NCBI GenBank assembly: GCA_902604785.1
Contig: CACLAC010000002.1
Span: 1-64,000 of the forward strand
Direction: 5' to 3'
From: an uncultured Pelagibacteraceae bacterium
GTDB lineage: Bacteria > Pseudomonadota > Alphaproteobacteria > Pelagibacterales > Pelagibacteraceae
Length of the DNA: 64,000 bases
This document shows positions 17,524 to 26,688 of the stretch, piece by piece; within the stretch, counting starts at the first letter, position 1, and each line of letters begins with the position of its first letter. Below the pieces are notes generated by a model. The model was given only the letters and a program-made list of their open reading frames with translations, had not been told where the DNA came from and searched no databases. The translations under genes were made by a program, and so were the position numbers.

Positions 17524-18215
17524 ACAATCAAAAAGGATTTGCTTTAGTTTTGGCTCTTGTAATGTTAGTGGTTATGTCCTTAATGGGTGGTGCGTTAATT
17601 GTTGTAGCATCTGGAGATCACAGAACAAATAATGTTAGTGATAATTATCAACAAACTTTTTATGTTGCAGAAACAGCCTTATTAGAAGGAGAAAAGTATT
17701 TAATAAATCAGCATTTAGGACCTTGGGGCACAAGTGGCAGCGAGCTGGGTGTGAGAAAAAAAAGAGATATGTTGCCTAGCAATCAGACAACTAAATTTGA
17801 TGGAAAAATGTTGGTTTTTAAAAACTATACTACAGCAAATAAAAGTGAAGATTGGTATATTGATACTAGCAAAAGTTGTTTCAATAGTTTTAGTGGGATA
17901 AAGCAAGATGACTTTTACGTTGTAACTGCTCAAAGTAATAACTTTGGAATTTTAGTAGACGAAGGTTTAAGTGCATATACAAAAACTGATGCTGAAACAA
18001 AACAAATAAAAAAATTAAAAAATTATTATTATGAATTTTTTATTACTAAAGGTGGCTCAGCATCTTTTTCAGGATCTGGATCAAGTGTTGCTCAAGGAAG
18101 AACAGATTCAACAACGAAAGGTATAGCCTATAAAATATATGGATGTGGAATTTATGGAGGATCTGATAGAATGGTTGTTGCACTAGAAAGTTCTGTTGTT
18201 TTACCAAGACAATAA
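17520..18215 (+). CDS. pilX: Minor type IV pilin PilX-like
   Basis: A 231-residue protein with a very short leader MNNQKG and mature FALVLALVMLVVMSLMGGAL. There is no Glu at +5, the known peculiarity of PilX/GspK-type tip minor pilins. The DHRTNNVSDNYQQTFYVAETALLEGEKYL segment matches PilX, where AE(T/S)AL-type sequences are common. ATGA overlap with pilW indicates translational coupling. It probably caps the minor-pilin complex and contacts PilY1. Confidence 0.82.
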   Translation: MNNQKGFALVLALVMLVVMSLMGGALIVVASGDHRTNNVSDNYQQTFYVAETALLEGEKYLINQHLGPWGTSGSELGVRKKRDMLPSNQTTKFDGKMLVFKNYTTANKSEDWYIDTSKSCFNSFSGIKQDDFYVVTAQSNNFGILVDEGLSAYTKTDAETKQIKKLKNYYYEFFITKGGSASFSGSGSSVAQGRTDSTTKGIAYKIYGCGIYGGSDRMVVALESSVVLPRQ

Positions 18216-18241
18216 TGTAAAATTATGATCAAATATTAAAA

Positions 18242-18826
18242 ATGTCCAAATTAAATAAAATCATCTTTTCTCTTTTGGCTTACATGCTTCTAGTTTCGGC
18301 AGCAATAGCAAAATGCGATTTTGGAATAAAAATAGGTGAAAATATTTCAGATAAATTCGAAGGACAATATGGAATTGCAAATAAAATAGCTGAAGAAGAA
18401 AACATTCCTGAAGAAGAAAATATATATGTCGAAAATAACGGCATACAATTTATATATTTTGATGCAAATGAAATATGTAATACCAGTTCTTTAAAAGATA
18501 TAGAGATAGAATTTACTGTATTATATGATGAACTTGCATCAATTAGAATGACAGCAATCAATGATGAGAAAAATATTCCAACTAAAAAATTTACTTTAAT
18601 GAAATATGCTAAATCAAATTATGGTGACTTCGACACTGGTTTTGATCCAGAAACATTTAATGATTTTTATCATTGGAGAAAAAATAAGTCTTTGGTGATT
18701 TATAGTAGAACAATAAATAAAGATAATATTTGGGATGAAGAAATTTATATTACAAATGATAGATATGAGGAAGCTATAAACTTAGCACTAAGTGGAGAAA
18801 TTGAAATTAAAAATTCAAATGAATAA
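18242..18826 (+). CDS. Exported protein of unknown function in the minor pilin operon
   Basis: A 194-residue protein with a signal peptide (MSKLNKIIFSLLAYMLLVSAAIAK) and a mature, acidic, mixed alpha/beta-looking domain with two Cys (KCDFG and NEICNTS). I recognise no family and no prepilin signal. It lies 26 bases after pilX and overlaps pilY1, so a role at the PilX/PilY1 tip or in PilY1 folding or export is an inference from position only. Confidence 0.7.
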   Translation: MSKLNKIIFSLLAYMLLVSAAIAKCDFGIKIGENISDKFEGQYGIANKIAEEENIPEEENIYVENNGIQFIYFDANEICNTSSLKDIEIEFTVLYDELASIRMTAINDEKNIPTKKFTLMKYAKSNYGDFDTGFDPETFNDFYHWRKNKSLVIYSRTINKDNIWDEEIYITNDRYEEAINLALSGEIEIKNSNE

Positions 18827-21800
18827 AAATTTTACAGTTAAAAATACGATGTATATTTCTTTGAAAGTAATTATTTTATTTTTATTTTTCATTACTCAAG
18901 GTTATGCAAAAAATTTACCTCCAGGTTCAGGTGAAGGAGATTTGCCTGCAAACGTTTTAATCTTGCTAGATAAATCTGGAAGTATGAGTGCAAGGTCAGG
19001 ATCAACAGGAGTTGATAGTAGGCGACCTTATAGATTAGCCGTAGGTAGTACTAGTGTTGACGGAGGAAGGAATGTATTTTTAAATTCTAGATGGGGTTCT
19101 TACGATAAGAGAAATATTTCCTATGACAATAAATTAACATGGAAATGGAAAAAAAATTCACCTTGTCATTATAATGCAACCACAGAAGTGGCTGAATTTT
19201 ACGATGGACATTTTTATTTTGTTAACAATTATCATAAAGAAAGAGAATTTTGCAAAGTTAATCAAACAACTGGAAAAGTTACAAAAATAAAAACTTATAA
19301 TAAAAACAATTATAATTTTAAAGGTGGCGATCTATACGACAAATATTTATATCTTTTTAGTTATAATTGGAGTTCCCCAAAAATAATTATATGGGACTTG
19401 TCTACAGAAAAGTCAAAAGAATGCTCTTATAGCTCTGGTTGGGGTACTAAAGATCTTGGGCAAACTATGACTAGCTGGTATTTTTACAGCAACGGTACTC
19501 CAGAAATAAATAGAGCTGGAACCTATATGATGGCTTATGGATATGACTGGTGGGACACTAACAAGAGAGGTTTTTATAAATATAATATTACACCTGGCCT
19601 TAATTGTCCTGATAAAAGCAATGATCAATTTATTAAATATAACTATACGTCAAACGGTCAAATTAAACATATTGAGAGCGCTTCAACAAATGATGACTAT
19701 TTTTATGTTGCAAATTACTCGAAACATAAAATTCAGCGTTTTGATGTTTCGGGATCTACAATTACTTCCTCTGAAATTAAAGAAATTGGAAAAAATGGAA
19801 AAGTTGATGCATCTTACAGCCCCACATCTGATAGTGAAGTAAAGTTTAAAAATCCATATTCAATTGCTGTAGATTCATCGAATAACAGAATATATGTCGC
19901 TGATTATAATAATAATGTAATTCAAGTACTTAGTGAAGAAAATGATGGATTTGAATGGGTAAGAAACGTTGGTGGTAGAATTAACCAAACAAGAATGACA
20001 GGAGCTCATCAAGCAATAAAATCTATTACTACAGATGCAAATTTAACTTCTGGTGTTCATTTCGGATTTGCCTACTGGTCATCAGCAGCTACAGTTTGGG
20101 TATATTGGAATTATAATAAATATCCAAAATGTAGATCAATTAAATCAACACTTATGACTAAATATGGAGTTTCATCAAATCATTGGTGGTTTTCAAACGC
20201 AAATTATACTTGTAGAGATCGTGGAGGCGCTTTACCTGGTTATACTGGTTGGGACACTACAAAAAATTATGATGCAATTGATAAAAAATATTGGGGGCAA
20301 GGTATACCTTGTGACAATGATAATTGTTTAAAAGTAAGAGTAAACAAAGAAGGTGCCCCAAGAGTTGCAAAAGAAGTAGTCAAAGTAACTCCTGGAGGAG
20401 GTACAGATGCAAAAGTATTTACTGATATAGCATTGCAGTATTTCAAGCACGCTGACTCTCCCCGAGATCCTTCTTATTCATGCCAAGTAAATTATATAAT
20501 TGTTATTGGAGATGGTGTTTGGGGCAACCATGCTGCAGGACTAAAAAACGTAAAAACTTTAAAAAATACTTACGGGGTTAAAACAATAACTATTGCCTAT
20601 GGTGGAGGTATTCGAAGTAGTGGTAAAGCAAATTTTAGAGAGTTTGCTAAAGCAGGAGGAACTGCTGATGTAATTATTGCAGATGATCCGGCAACACTAA
20701 AATCTACATTAAGTGCAGAAATAAATAGAATATTGGCTGAAAGAGTATCCTTTACTGCGCCTGCTATTACAGCAACAATTGAAGAAGGTGGTTCTTTAAT
20801 GCAAGCTCAATTTAAGTATGTCCAAAATCAGGAATGGAGAGGGACTTTAAAAAAGACAAAATTAAAAGAAGATGGTTCAGTTGCAAAAGACTCAAAAGGA
20901 AATCCTGTGGTATTGTGGGAAGCAGATAAGGTCATGCCAAATCCTAGTGAAAGAAAAATTTGGAGCGTTGTACCAGGAACAGATTATACAACTGACCTAA
21001 ATAATATAGTTACATCAAATAGAGATGATATTCTTGATATGTTTACTTTATTTGGTTCAGAGATAAATAATTATCATAGAGTAACGCCAAAAGTTGCAGG
21101 ATCTGTAAGTAATACTAGATGCAAAAGTGCTTCTCTTTTCGGACCAACTAACGCGGTGTTAGATAGTACAACCGATGATGCTGAGGGATTAATTACTTTT
21201 TTAAGAGGACTTGATTACTTTGATTATGATGGAGATTGTAATTTAACTGAAATTAGAAAAGACACTGATGGCAACAAAACCTATTTAGGTGACATTTATC
21301 ACTCGGAAATGATAACGGTAGGTAAGCCAAATGCTGAAACTAAATATTCATCGCAAAAAGAAGAGGCTTATTGGAGAGCACTTAATAATTATGATGCTTG
21401 GGCGGCAGCAGGAAAATTACAAAATAGAAAAGACATAGTTTATGTAGGTGCGAATGATGGTATGCTTCATGCAATAGATTTCAAAACAGGAGTAGAGAAA
21501 TGGGCGTTTATCCCTCCATTTATACTTCCAAAATTACCTAATATTATTAACGAGAGTTATAACGATGATAATAAAAAAGGTGGATCTAATGCAATCTTTG
21601 GAGTTGATGGTTCTCCTGTGCAGCATGATATATATTTCAAAAGTCCCTTTGATACAGCTGCAAAATGGAATACCGTTTTAATTGTACCTTATGGTAGAGG
21701 AGGAAATGGTTTTAGTGCAATAATTGTAACTGATCCTGATAAACCTAGACACTTATTCTCAATATATAATGATATTATAAACAACAAAGTACATGTCATG

Positions 21801-23327
21801 AAACATGATGGAAGCACTCTAGGACCATTTGAATATATAGCTAAAAGTTATTTACTAAGTGATACTACAGAGGCTTTAGCAGTAACAGATGTTTATGAAG
21901 ATGATAAAACAGGTTCAGATAAAACATGTAATGACACTCTGCTTACAACTTGCTACTTAGAATATGAATGGACATGGGAAAATTTCCCTGGAAATGGAAT
22001 GACGGCTGCTGACTTTACCATAGTTGTTAATGACAAAACATTATCCAATGTTACAGTAACAAATACAAACAACACTCTAACTCTAAGGTTTCCAACTTCA
22101 ATAAACTATCAAGCTGATCCAGACAGGACAGCTGGGGCAGATCAAGTAGCTATTTATGTAAATCAAGCTTCTGCCGCTACAGGAGTTCAAAGTCCAAATG
22201 AAGATTATGATTATAGTGAACTTGGAGAAACATGGTCTGCACCAAGAGTAATAAGAATTCCAAATTTGGGTCCTAGTGATAATAATATTTACGATGATCT
22301 TTATGTTGCAGTTATGGGAGCTGGTTATGGTGCAAATTACCCAGGTGTAGGTTCTGGAGTTTATGTAATAAATTTAACTGATACTGAACGTCCTGGAAAA
22401 TTAGAGAAATTTATTGATATCAAAGATACTCCTGCAAATGGTATTAATAATTCAGTTCCAGGTGATGCAGTTGTAATAAATAGAGATAGTGCCAAAGGTT
22501 ATGTAAGCTATGGTGGCGCTATTGTATATGTAAATGACCTAGAAGGTAAAATTACAAAAATAAATTTAACTGATTTAATTGAACCAAATTTAAAATTATA
22601 TGATCATTACACAATGTTTGATGTTAAGAGTACCTCGTCTGATGGAAGACTTATGTATCATTCAATGGACGCGGCTATTGGAAAAGATACTAAGCAATTA
22701 TGGTTATTTGCAGGAACAGGAGATTATAATAATTTAACTGATACTACTTCAGTAGGTGGCAATATATTACTTGGAATTGCAGATGAAACGTTTCCAGAAT
22801 TTAAAACTCCAATAGATATTCAAAATTTTAATTCAGGAGCAACTATGGTGCCTCCAACAATAGATGATCTATCTACATGTTTAGACACAACAAAGGTAAC
22901 AGTTCTTTCTAGTTCTATCAAATGTCCAAAAAATATGGGCGCTGGAATATCTCCAAAGGAAGGATGGGTTATTTACTTAGACAACCATAAAAAAGTTACC
23001 TCCTCACCGACCGTATCCGGTGGAATTGCATATTTTCCAGTATTCTCACCTCCAATTTCTGGAGATAAATGTAGGAATGGTGCCGCTACTATTTGTGCTG
23101 TAGATGATGAATGTGGAACTAATGCCTCATCACTTTTAGGAACGCACGCAAAGAGTGATAAATGTTTATATGTTGGTGAAGGAATTCTTTCAAAAATTGT
23201 GACTTATGGTGGAAAAATATATGCCAATATCGCTGGTAAGTCTGACACCGGCAGTGATTTGATAGAAAAAGACTCAATCGGTATGGAAGTTGACATTACT
23301 AGAGGTACTTGGAAAGAAAATTTCTAA
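18819..23327 (+). CDS. pilY1: PilY1-type pilus tip adhesin with a propeller-like insertion in its vWA domain
   Basis: About 1,500 residues. I chose the ATG at 18819 (MNKNFTVKN, then a hydrophobic signal ending TQGYAK); the track's GTG at 18792 lies within the upstream gene. A vWA domain opens with LILLDKSGSMS (MIDAS). About 340 residues then intervene, rich in Trp/Tyr and ending in an NHL-like repeat (NPYSIAVDSSNNRIYVADYN). vWA-type sequence resumes at HFGFAYWSS and IIVIGDGVWGNHAAG. The C-terminal half is the PilY1 beta-propeller (IVYVGANDGMLHAIDFKTG, WAFIPPFILPKL, VDGSPVQHDIYF). PilY1 sits at the pilus tip and mediates adhesion and surface sensing in other bacteria. It ends the operon. Confidence 0.9.
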   Translation: MNKNFTVKNTMYISLKVIILFLFFITQGYAKNLPPGSGEGDLPANVLILLDKSGSMSARSGSTGVDSRRPYRLAVGSTSVDGGRNVFLNSRWGSYDKRNISYDNKLTWKWKKNSPCHYNATTEVAEFYDGHFYFVNNYHKEREFCKVNQTTGKVTKIKTYNKNNYNFKGGDLYDKYLYLFSYNWSSPKIIIWDLSTEKSKECSYSSGWGTKDLGQTMTSWYFYSNGTPEINRAGTYMMAYGYDWWDTNKRGFYKYNITPGLNCPDKSNDQFIKYNYTSNGQIKHIESASTNDDYFYVANYSKHKIQRFDVSGSTITSSEIKEIGKNGKVDASYSPTSDSEVKFKNPYSIAVDSSNNRIYVADYNNNVIQVLSEENDGFEWVRNVGGRINQTRMTGAHQAIKSITTDANLTSGVHFGFAYWSSAATVWVYWNYNKYPKCRSIKSTLMTKYGVSSNHWWFSNANYTCRDRGGALPGYTGWDTTKNYDAIDKKYWGQGIPCDNDNCLKVRVNKEGAPRVAKEVVKVTPGGGTDAKVFTDIALQYFKHADSPRDPSYSCQVNYIIVIGDGVWGNHAAGLKNVKTLKNTYGVKTITIAYGGGIRSSGKANFREFAKAGGTADVIIADDPATLKSTLSAEINRILAERVSFTAPAITATIEEGGSLMQAQFKYVQNQEWRGTLKKTKLKEDGSVAKDSKGNPVVLWEADKVMPNPSERKIWSVVPGTDYTTDLNNIVTSNRDDILDMFTLFGSEINNYHRVTPKVAGSVSNTRCKSASLFGPTNAVLDSTTDDAEGLITFLRGLDYFDYDGDCNLTEIRKDTDGNKTYLGDIYHSEMITVGKPNAETKYSSQKEEAYWRALNNYDAWAAAGKLQNRKDIVYVGANDGMLHAIDFKTGVEKWAFIPPFILPKLPNIINESYNDDNKKGGSNAIFGVDGSPVQHDIYFKSPFDTAAKWNTVLIVPYGRGGNGFSAIIVTDPDKPRHLFSIYNDIINNKVHVMKHDGSTLGPFEYIAKSYLLSDTTEALAVTDVYEDDKTGSDKTCNDTLLTTCYLEYEWTWENFPGNGMTAADFTIVVNDKTLSNVTVTNTNNTLTLRFPTSINYQADPDRTAGADQVAIYVNQASAATGVQSPNEDYDYSELGETWSAPRVIRIPNLGPSDNNIYDDLYVAVMGAGYGANYPGVGSGVYVINLTDTERPGKLEKFIDIKDTPANGINNSVPGDAVVINRDSAKGYVSYGGAIVYVNDLEGKITKINLTDLIEPNLKLYDHYTMFDVKSTSSDGRLMYHSMDAAIGKDTKQLWLFAGTGDYNNLTDTTSVGGNILLGIADETFPEFKTPIDIQNFNSGATMVPPTIDDLSTCLDTTKVTVLSSSIKCPKNMGAGISPKEGWVIYLDNHKKVTSSPTVSGGIAYFPVFSPPISGDKCRNGAATICAVDDECGTNASSLLGTHAKSDKCLYVGEGILSKIVTYGGKIYANIAGKSDTGSDLIEKDSIGMEVDITRGTWKENF

Positions 23328-23524
23328 AATAAATAAAAGTAAAAGTAAAATATCCACAAAAAACCAGTTGCCATAGTCAAAAATATTAAAGCAAGTCCAA
23401 CTATAGTATCTTGATCAACTTTCTTTCTCCATTTTATTGGAAAAAAACTTAATGAATATGCGTAAACAATTAAAAAAACATTTAGTGAAGTAAAAATAAT
23501 ATTTGTGAATAAAAAATTTTCCAT
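23324..23524 (-). CDS. Small membrane protein, two predicted TM segments, unknown function
   Basis: A 66-residue ORF (MENFLFTNIIF...) with two hydrophobic segments split by a basic loop (KWRKKVDQD). It overlaps the pilY1 stop by 3 bases on the opposite strand. Its ATG sits in a TAATG overlap at the end of the first copy of a 57-bp direct repeat, exactly as it would if it once directly followed the beta-barrel gene now at 24397. That arrangement, plus its clean two-helix pattern, argues that it is real. No family recognised. Confidence 0.5.
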   Translation of the reverse strand: MENFLFTNIIFTSLNVFLIVYAYSLSFFPIKWRKKVDQDTIVGLALIFLTMATGFLWIFYFYFYLF

Positions 23525-23573
23525 TAGAAAACTTTATTTAATGATATATTGGCATTTTGACTTTTACTATCAT
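23517..23573. repeat. Direct repeat, copy A, flanking the sulfotransferase-like gene
   Basis: 57 bases identical at 56 positions to 24390-24446. On the minus strand it encodes the final residues SKSQNANISLNKVF plus stop of the beta-barrel protein whose intact gene ends at 24397. It is therefore a detached duplicate of that gene's 3' end. The single difference is a synonymous TTT/TTC change in the last codon. Confidence 0.9.
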
Positions 23574-23585
23574 AAATTTAAACAA

Positions 23586-24383
23586 TCAACTATAAATTTT
23601 TGGTGATGGTATATATTTTAATAATCTAAAAATCTTTTTAAAACGTTTATATCTTAAAATCTTTCTATAAAATTTTTCTCCAAAAATTTTTAGATTTTTA
23701 AATAAAAAAAATAATATTTTATTTAATATTAAATGATAATAAATTTCATTTTCTAAATAACTAGAATTTTCCTTATTAAGGTTAAGTTCCTCTGTATTAA
23801 CATTTAAAATTTTTGAAAGTTGAATTTTAAATTCCTCAGGATTGTTCTTTAATTGATCAAATTTCAAAATGTGGACTTTAAAGAATTTTTCATAATAAGA
23901 CTTTATCTTTTGAACATCTAAAAATTCTTTGTTTATTAAGAAAAAATTTTTATAATCTTTGTAGCTTATAGTGCAACCTGTCTTAACGGCAAAATCATAT
24001 TGTGATCTATAAAAACTTTCGTCTTTGTCTCTTTCGATAATCAATATTTCTGCTTCAGGTATAATCTCTTTTAGTAAAATTACTGCATTTTCATGATATT
24101 TCTCCGCATTAAAATTTTTTAATGGCTTAAAATCAAATTCTGTAAGAATTGGAACTGGAAAACCTATATTTTCACAAGAATATGCTATGCATTTAATTTT
24201 TTTTGCTCCGCTATCAATATTAATTTCTGTATTTGAATCTGAAATATTTTTAATAGAATTAGATAATAATTTATGATGTAAGCTGGATCCAGCGTCTAAA
24301 ATAATTTCTGGATGTTTTTCAAAAGCTATTTGTATACTTGTTGAAGCTGCTCTTCCCATCCCAATGTGTATGATTTTTTTCAT
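23586..24383 (-). CDS. Sulfotransferase-like protein, apparently inserted
   Basis: A 265-residue protein opening with a P-loop-like IIHIGMGRAASTSIQIAF, similar to the 5'-phosphosulfate-binding loop of PAPS-dependent sulfotransferases. A later IIERDKDESFYRSQYDFA segment resembles the region carrying the 3'-phosphate-binding Arg/Ser. The family assignment is moderate. The DNA is even more AT-rich in appearance than neighbouring pilus genes, with long Lys/Phe/Ile/Asn runs. The gene lies between two 57-bp direct repeats, so it looks like an inserted cargo gene. If active it could sulfate a glycan or surface protein; the acceptor is unknown. Confidence 0.55.
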   Translation of the reverse strand: MKKIIHIGMGRAASTSIQIAFEKHPEIILDAGSSLHHKLLSNSIKNISDSNTEINIDSGAKKIKCIAYSCENIGFPVPILTEFDFKPLKNFNAEKYHENAVILLKEIIPEAEILIIERDKDESFYRSQYDFAVKTGCTISYKDYKNFFLINKEFLDVQKIKSYYEKFFKVHILKFDQLKNNPEEFKIQLSKILNVNTEELNLNKENSSYLENEIYYHLILNKILFFLFKNLKIFGEKFYRKILRYKRFKKIFRLLKYIPSPKIYS

Positions 24384-24389
24384 ATAAAT

Positions 24390-24446
24390 TTTTCCATTAA
24401 AAAACTTTATTTAATGATATATTGGCATTTTGACTTTTACTATCAT
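24390..24446. repeat. Direct repeat, copy B, at the 3' end of the beta-barrel gene
   Basis: The in-place copy of the 57-bp repeat (56/57 match to 23517-23573). It covers the last codons and stop of the beta-barrel protein gene and a few bases beyond. Together with copy A it brackets the sulfotransferase-like gene. Confidence 0.9.
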
Positions 24447-26688
24447 GAAGAAGATCAGTATCAATATTGAATTTTAGATCAAAACCATTAAATTTTTTAA
24501 CAATATTAAAACCTGTTTGAATTGTTTCACTGCCACTAATAGATAATGCATACTCTGTTTCTGTATTTGGAACCCATCCTGCAGTAAAGTTCAAATTATC
24601 TGTATTACCAGTTCCATTTTCTGCATAATCTATTTCATAATTTAAAATTATAGACCAACCATTTATTGTTGATAAATCAAAACCTAATCCTGCTTTATAA
24701 TTATGTGTAGACTGATTTCCAATTTTTATATAATTGTATGGGTTAGGACTACTTACATATGAAACATGAGTACTAGTTGATGGACTAAAATCAGCAGTAT
24801 ATTCTAAACGAACCATAGGTTTTAGCACATTCCCATTATTAAATTGTTTAGTACTATCAACTAACATTCCTATAGAAGCTAAACCTTTTGGAATTCGATG
24901 CTTGTCATAAATTAACGCATGAGCACTTCCACTTTCTTGAAAAGTAGCTAGTTCTGTATAACCAAAATCAAATCTTGCAGTTGGATTTATATTAATATTT
25001 TTTTTATAGTATATTTTATTTAATTTAATCGACCCAAAAGCTTGTTTGCCGTCCCTTTTTCCTCTTAAATTAACACCCTCTTTTTTCCTTAAGTGATATG
25101 TTTTCAACGTACTTACGCCTAATGCTGCATCTAAAAAACGTCCATCTTCATGAGGCAATGTTCCATAAAAAACTAAACTATAATTATCAGTATCTAATAG
25201 AGCAGCGGAATTACCAATGTCAGCACTATCTCTTCCAAATTGAAGTGCATAACCGTACATTTTATTTTCAGTTACTTTTTTATCTGCACCAATTGTTATA
25301 TTGTTTGTATCTATCTCTTTCCTTGAAGAGCCTGAGGTTGCTTCTATATCGCCAATACTAACTTGTCCTTCACTCCAAAAAAACCAATCACCCTTCTGCT
25401 CTTCATTAGTTGAACTTTCTTTATTTCCTACAGGTATTACTTTAGCTAATGAAGCAAGCATTTCGTTAGAAAAGTTAAATTTTAAATTCTGATTTGTTAA
25501 ATTGTCTTCTTTTCTATGTCTTCTTAACCATTCAAGACGATGCATAACTGGTTTTATATTATTCTTCATAACTCTTTTGGACATTTCGGTATAAGATTCT
25601 AAAACCCCAATCATATCTTTATCAGAATCTGAAACAGGGTTTTTACAAGTGACTACTCCGTAAGGACAGTCCAAACTATACTGTAAAATCGCTTGTCTTA
25701 ATATGCTCTTACCGGACTCCCATCTAGACCATGTGGTATATAATTTTGATCCATCATTGTTAAATTCCATATACTTTAATTCTCCAAAAATACTGTCTCC
25801 GGTTGCAGCTTCTATGATTTCCTGATATTTTGCAGTCAAATCTATACTTCCTAAATGAGCAACTGTAGATGATAAATCAAAACCAGTAGATAAACTGTAT
25901 TGATGTATCTTATCACCATTTGCATCAGCTTCGCCATCTGAGTCAATTACAAACATCATTGTACCATCATCATTAAATCGAAGACCGCTTGGATTATCTA
26001 TACCCTCTGCTTCTAAATCATAAGATTGGCCAGAGTCTGAAGCTGTATTAATATCAAATCCTTCAGATAAATGAAATTCATAAACACTATTACCCCCATT
26101 TGTTGTTACAAACATTTTTGTACCGTCAGAGTTAAATGACAATCCATAAGCATCATTTTCACCGATATTTACTGCTGCAGTATCAGTTAGATCAATTCCT
26201 TTTTTGTCAGGATCTGTATTTGTTGTAATATCATAATTAGTACTTAAATTAATTTCACAAATATCACTATCGAGAGTATTATTTAGTTCATTGGTCAAAA
26301 AAAGTTTTGAACCGTCATTATTAAAAAATGCATCACCTGGTTGTTGAAACTTACCACTACCACCGCATCTTAATCTAATACCCAATTCATCATTAAAAAG
26401 AACTGTACCTCGAATATCCCAAGGGGTTCCTAAGTCATACTCAAAAATATCATCATCACTACTGCCAGCAGAGGAAGTTGTTTTTGAATGTACTATATAC
26501 ATTTTAGTTCCATCTGAATTGAAAGTTATTCCTCTATAAGCTCGAAAAGCATGGTCTAACATACTTTCAGACACTCCTGCACTAACTTTGTCTATCTGCA
26601 AGCTAGCTTCAAAAGTAGCCGCAGCAAAAGAATTATTTTGAAATATTGATAAAAAAAAAATGTTTATAAATAATATTATTTTTTTCAT
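24397..26688 (-). CDS. Outer-membrane protein with beta-propeller passenger and C-terminal beta-barrel (autotransporter-like)
   Basis: A 763-residue protein. It has a signal peptide (MKKIILFINIFFLSIFQNNSFA). Residues about 25-340 carry repeated propeller-like blades (YRGITFNSDGTKMYIVHS, YGLSFNSDGTKMFVTTNG, SGLRFNDDGTMMFVIDSDG). Residues about 350-430 form a linker helix. Residues about 440-763 are rich in alternating beta-strands and end ISLNKVF, where a terminal Phe is the usual BAM recognition feature. The C-terminal half resembles an autotransporter barrel. It would display the propeller at the cell surface. Its ATG overlaps the pilD stop (ATGA), so it is probably co-transcribed with the prepilin peptidase gene. 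Ligand unknown. Confidence 0.72.
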   Translation of the reverse strand: MKKIILFINIFFLSIFQNNSFAAATFEASLQIDKVSAGVSESMLDHAFRAYRGITFNSDGTKMYIVHSKTTSSAGSSDDDIFEYDLGTPWDIRGTVLFNDELGIRLRCGGSGKFQQPGDAFFNNDGSKLFLTNELNNTLDSDICEINLSTNYDITTNTDPDKKGIDLTDTAAVNIGENDAYGLSFNSDGTKMFVTTNGGNSVYEFHLSEGFDINTASDSGQSYDLEAEGIDNPSGLRFNDDGTMMFVIDSDGEADANGDKIHQYSLSTGFDLSSTVAHLGSIDLTAKYQEIIEAATGDSIFGELKYMEFNNDGSKLYTTWSRWESGKSILRQAILQYSLDCPYGVVTCKNPVSDSDKDMIGVLESYTEMSKRVMKNNIKPVMHRLEWLRRHRKEDNLTNQNLKFNFSNEMLASLAKVIPVGNKESSTNEEQKGDWFFWSEGQVSIGDIEATSGSSRKEIDTNNITIGADKKVTENKMYGYALQFGRDSADIGNSAALLDTDNYSLVFYGTLPHEDGRFLDAALGVSTLKTYHLRKKEGVNLRGKRDGKQAFGSIKLNKIYYKKNININPTARFDFGYTELATFQESGSAHALIYDKHRIPKGLASIGMLVDSTKQFNNGNVLKPMVRLEYTADFSPSTSTHVSYVSSPNPYNYIKIGNQSTHNYKAGLGFDLSTINGWSIILNYEIDYAENGTGNTDNLNFTAGWVPNTETEYALSISGSETIQTGFNIVKKFNGFDLKFNIDTDLLHDSKSQNANISLNKVF

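Noticed and set aside
19413-19842. ORFs of 71 and 101 residues inside pilY1
   Set aside because: They are alternative-frame shadows of the long pilY1 frame, which shows clear vWA and propeller motifs.
25098-25492. Plus-strand ORFs of 87 and 63 residues opposite the beta-barrel gene
   Set aside because: Antisense shadows in a region where the minus frame shows continuous beta-barrel coding; no independent support.
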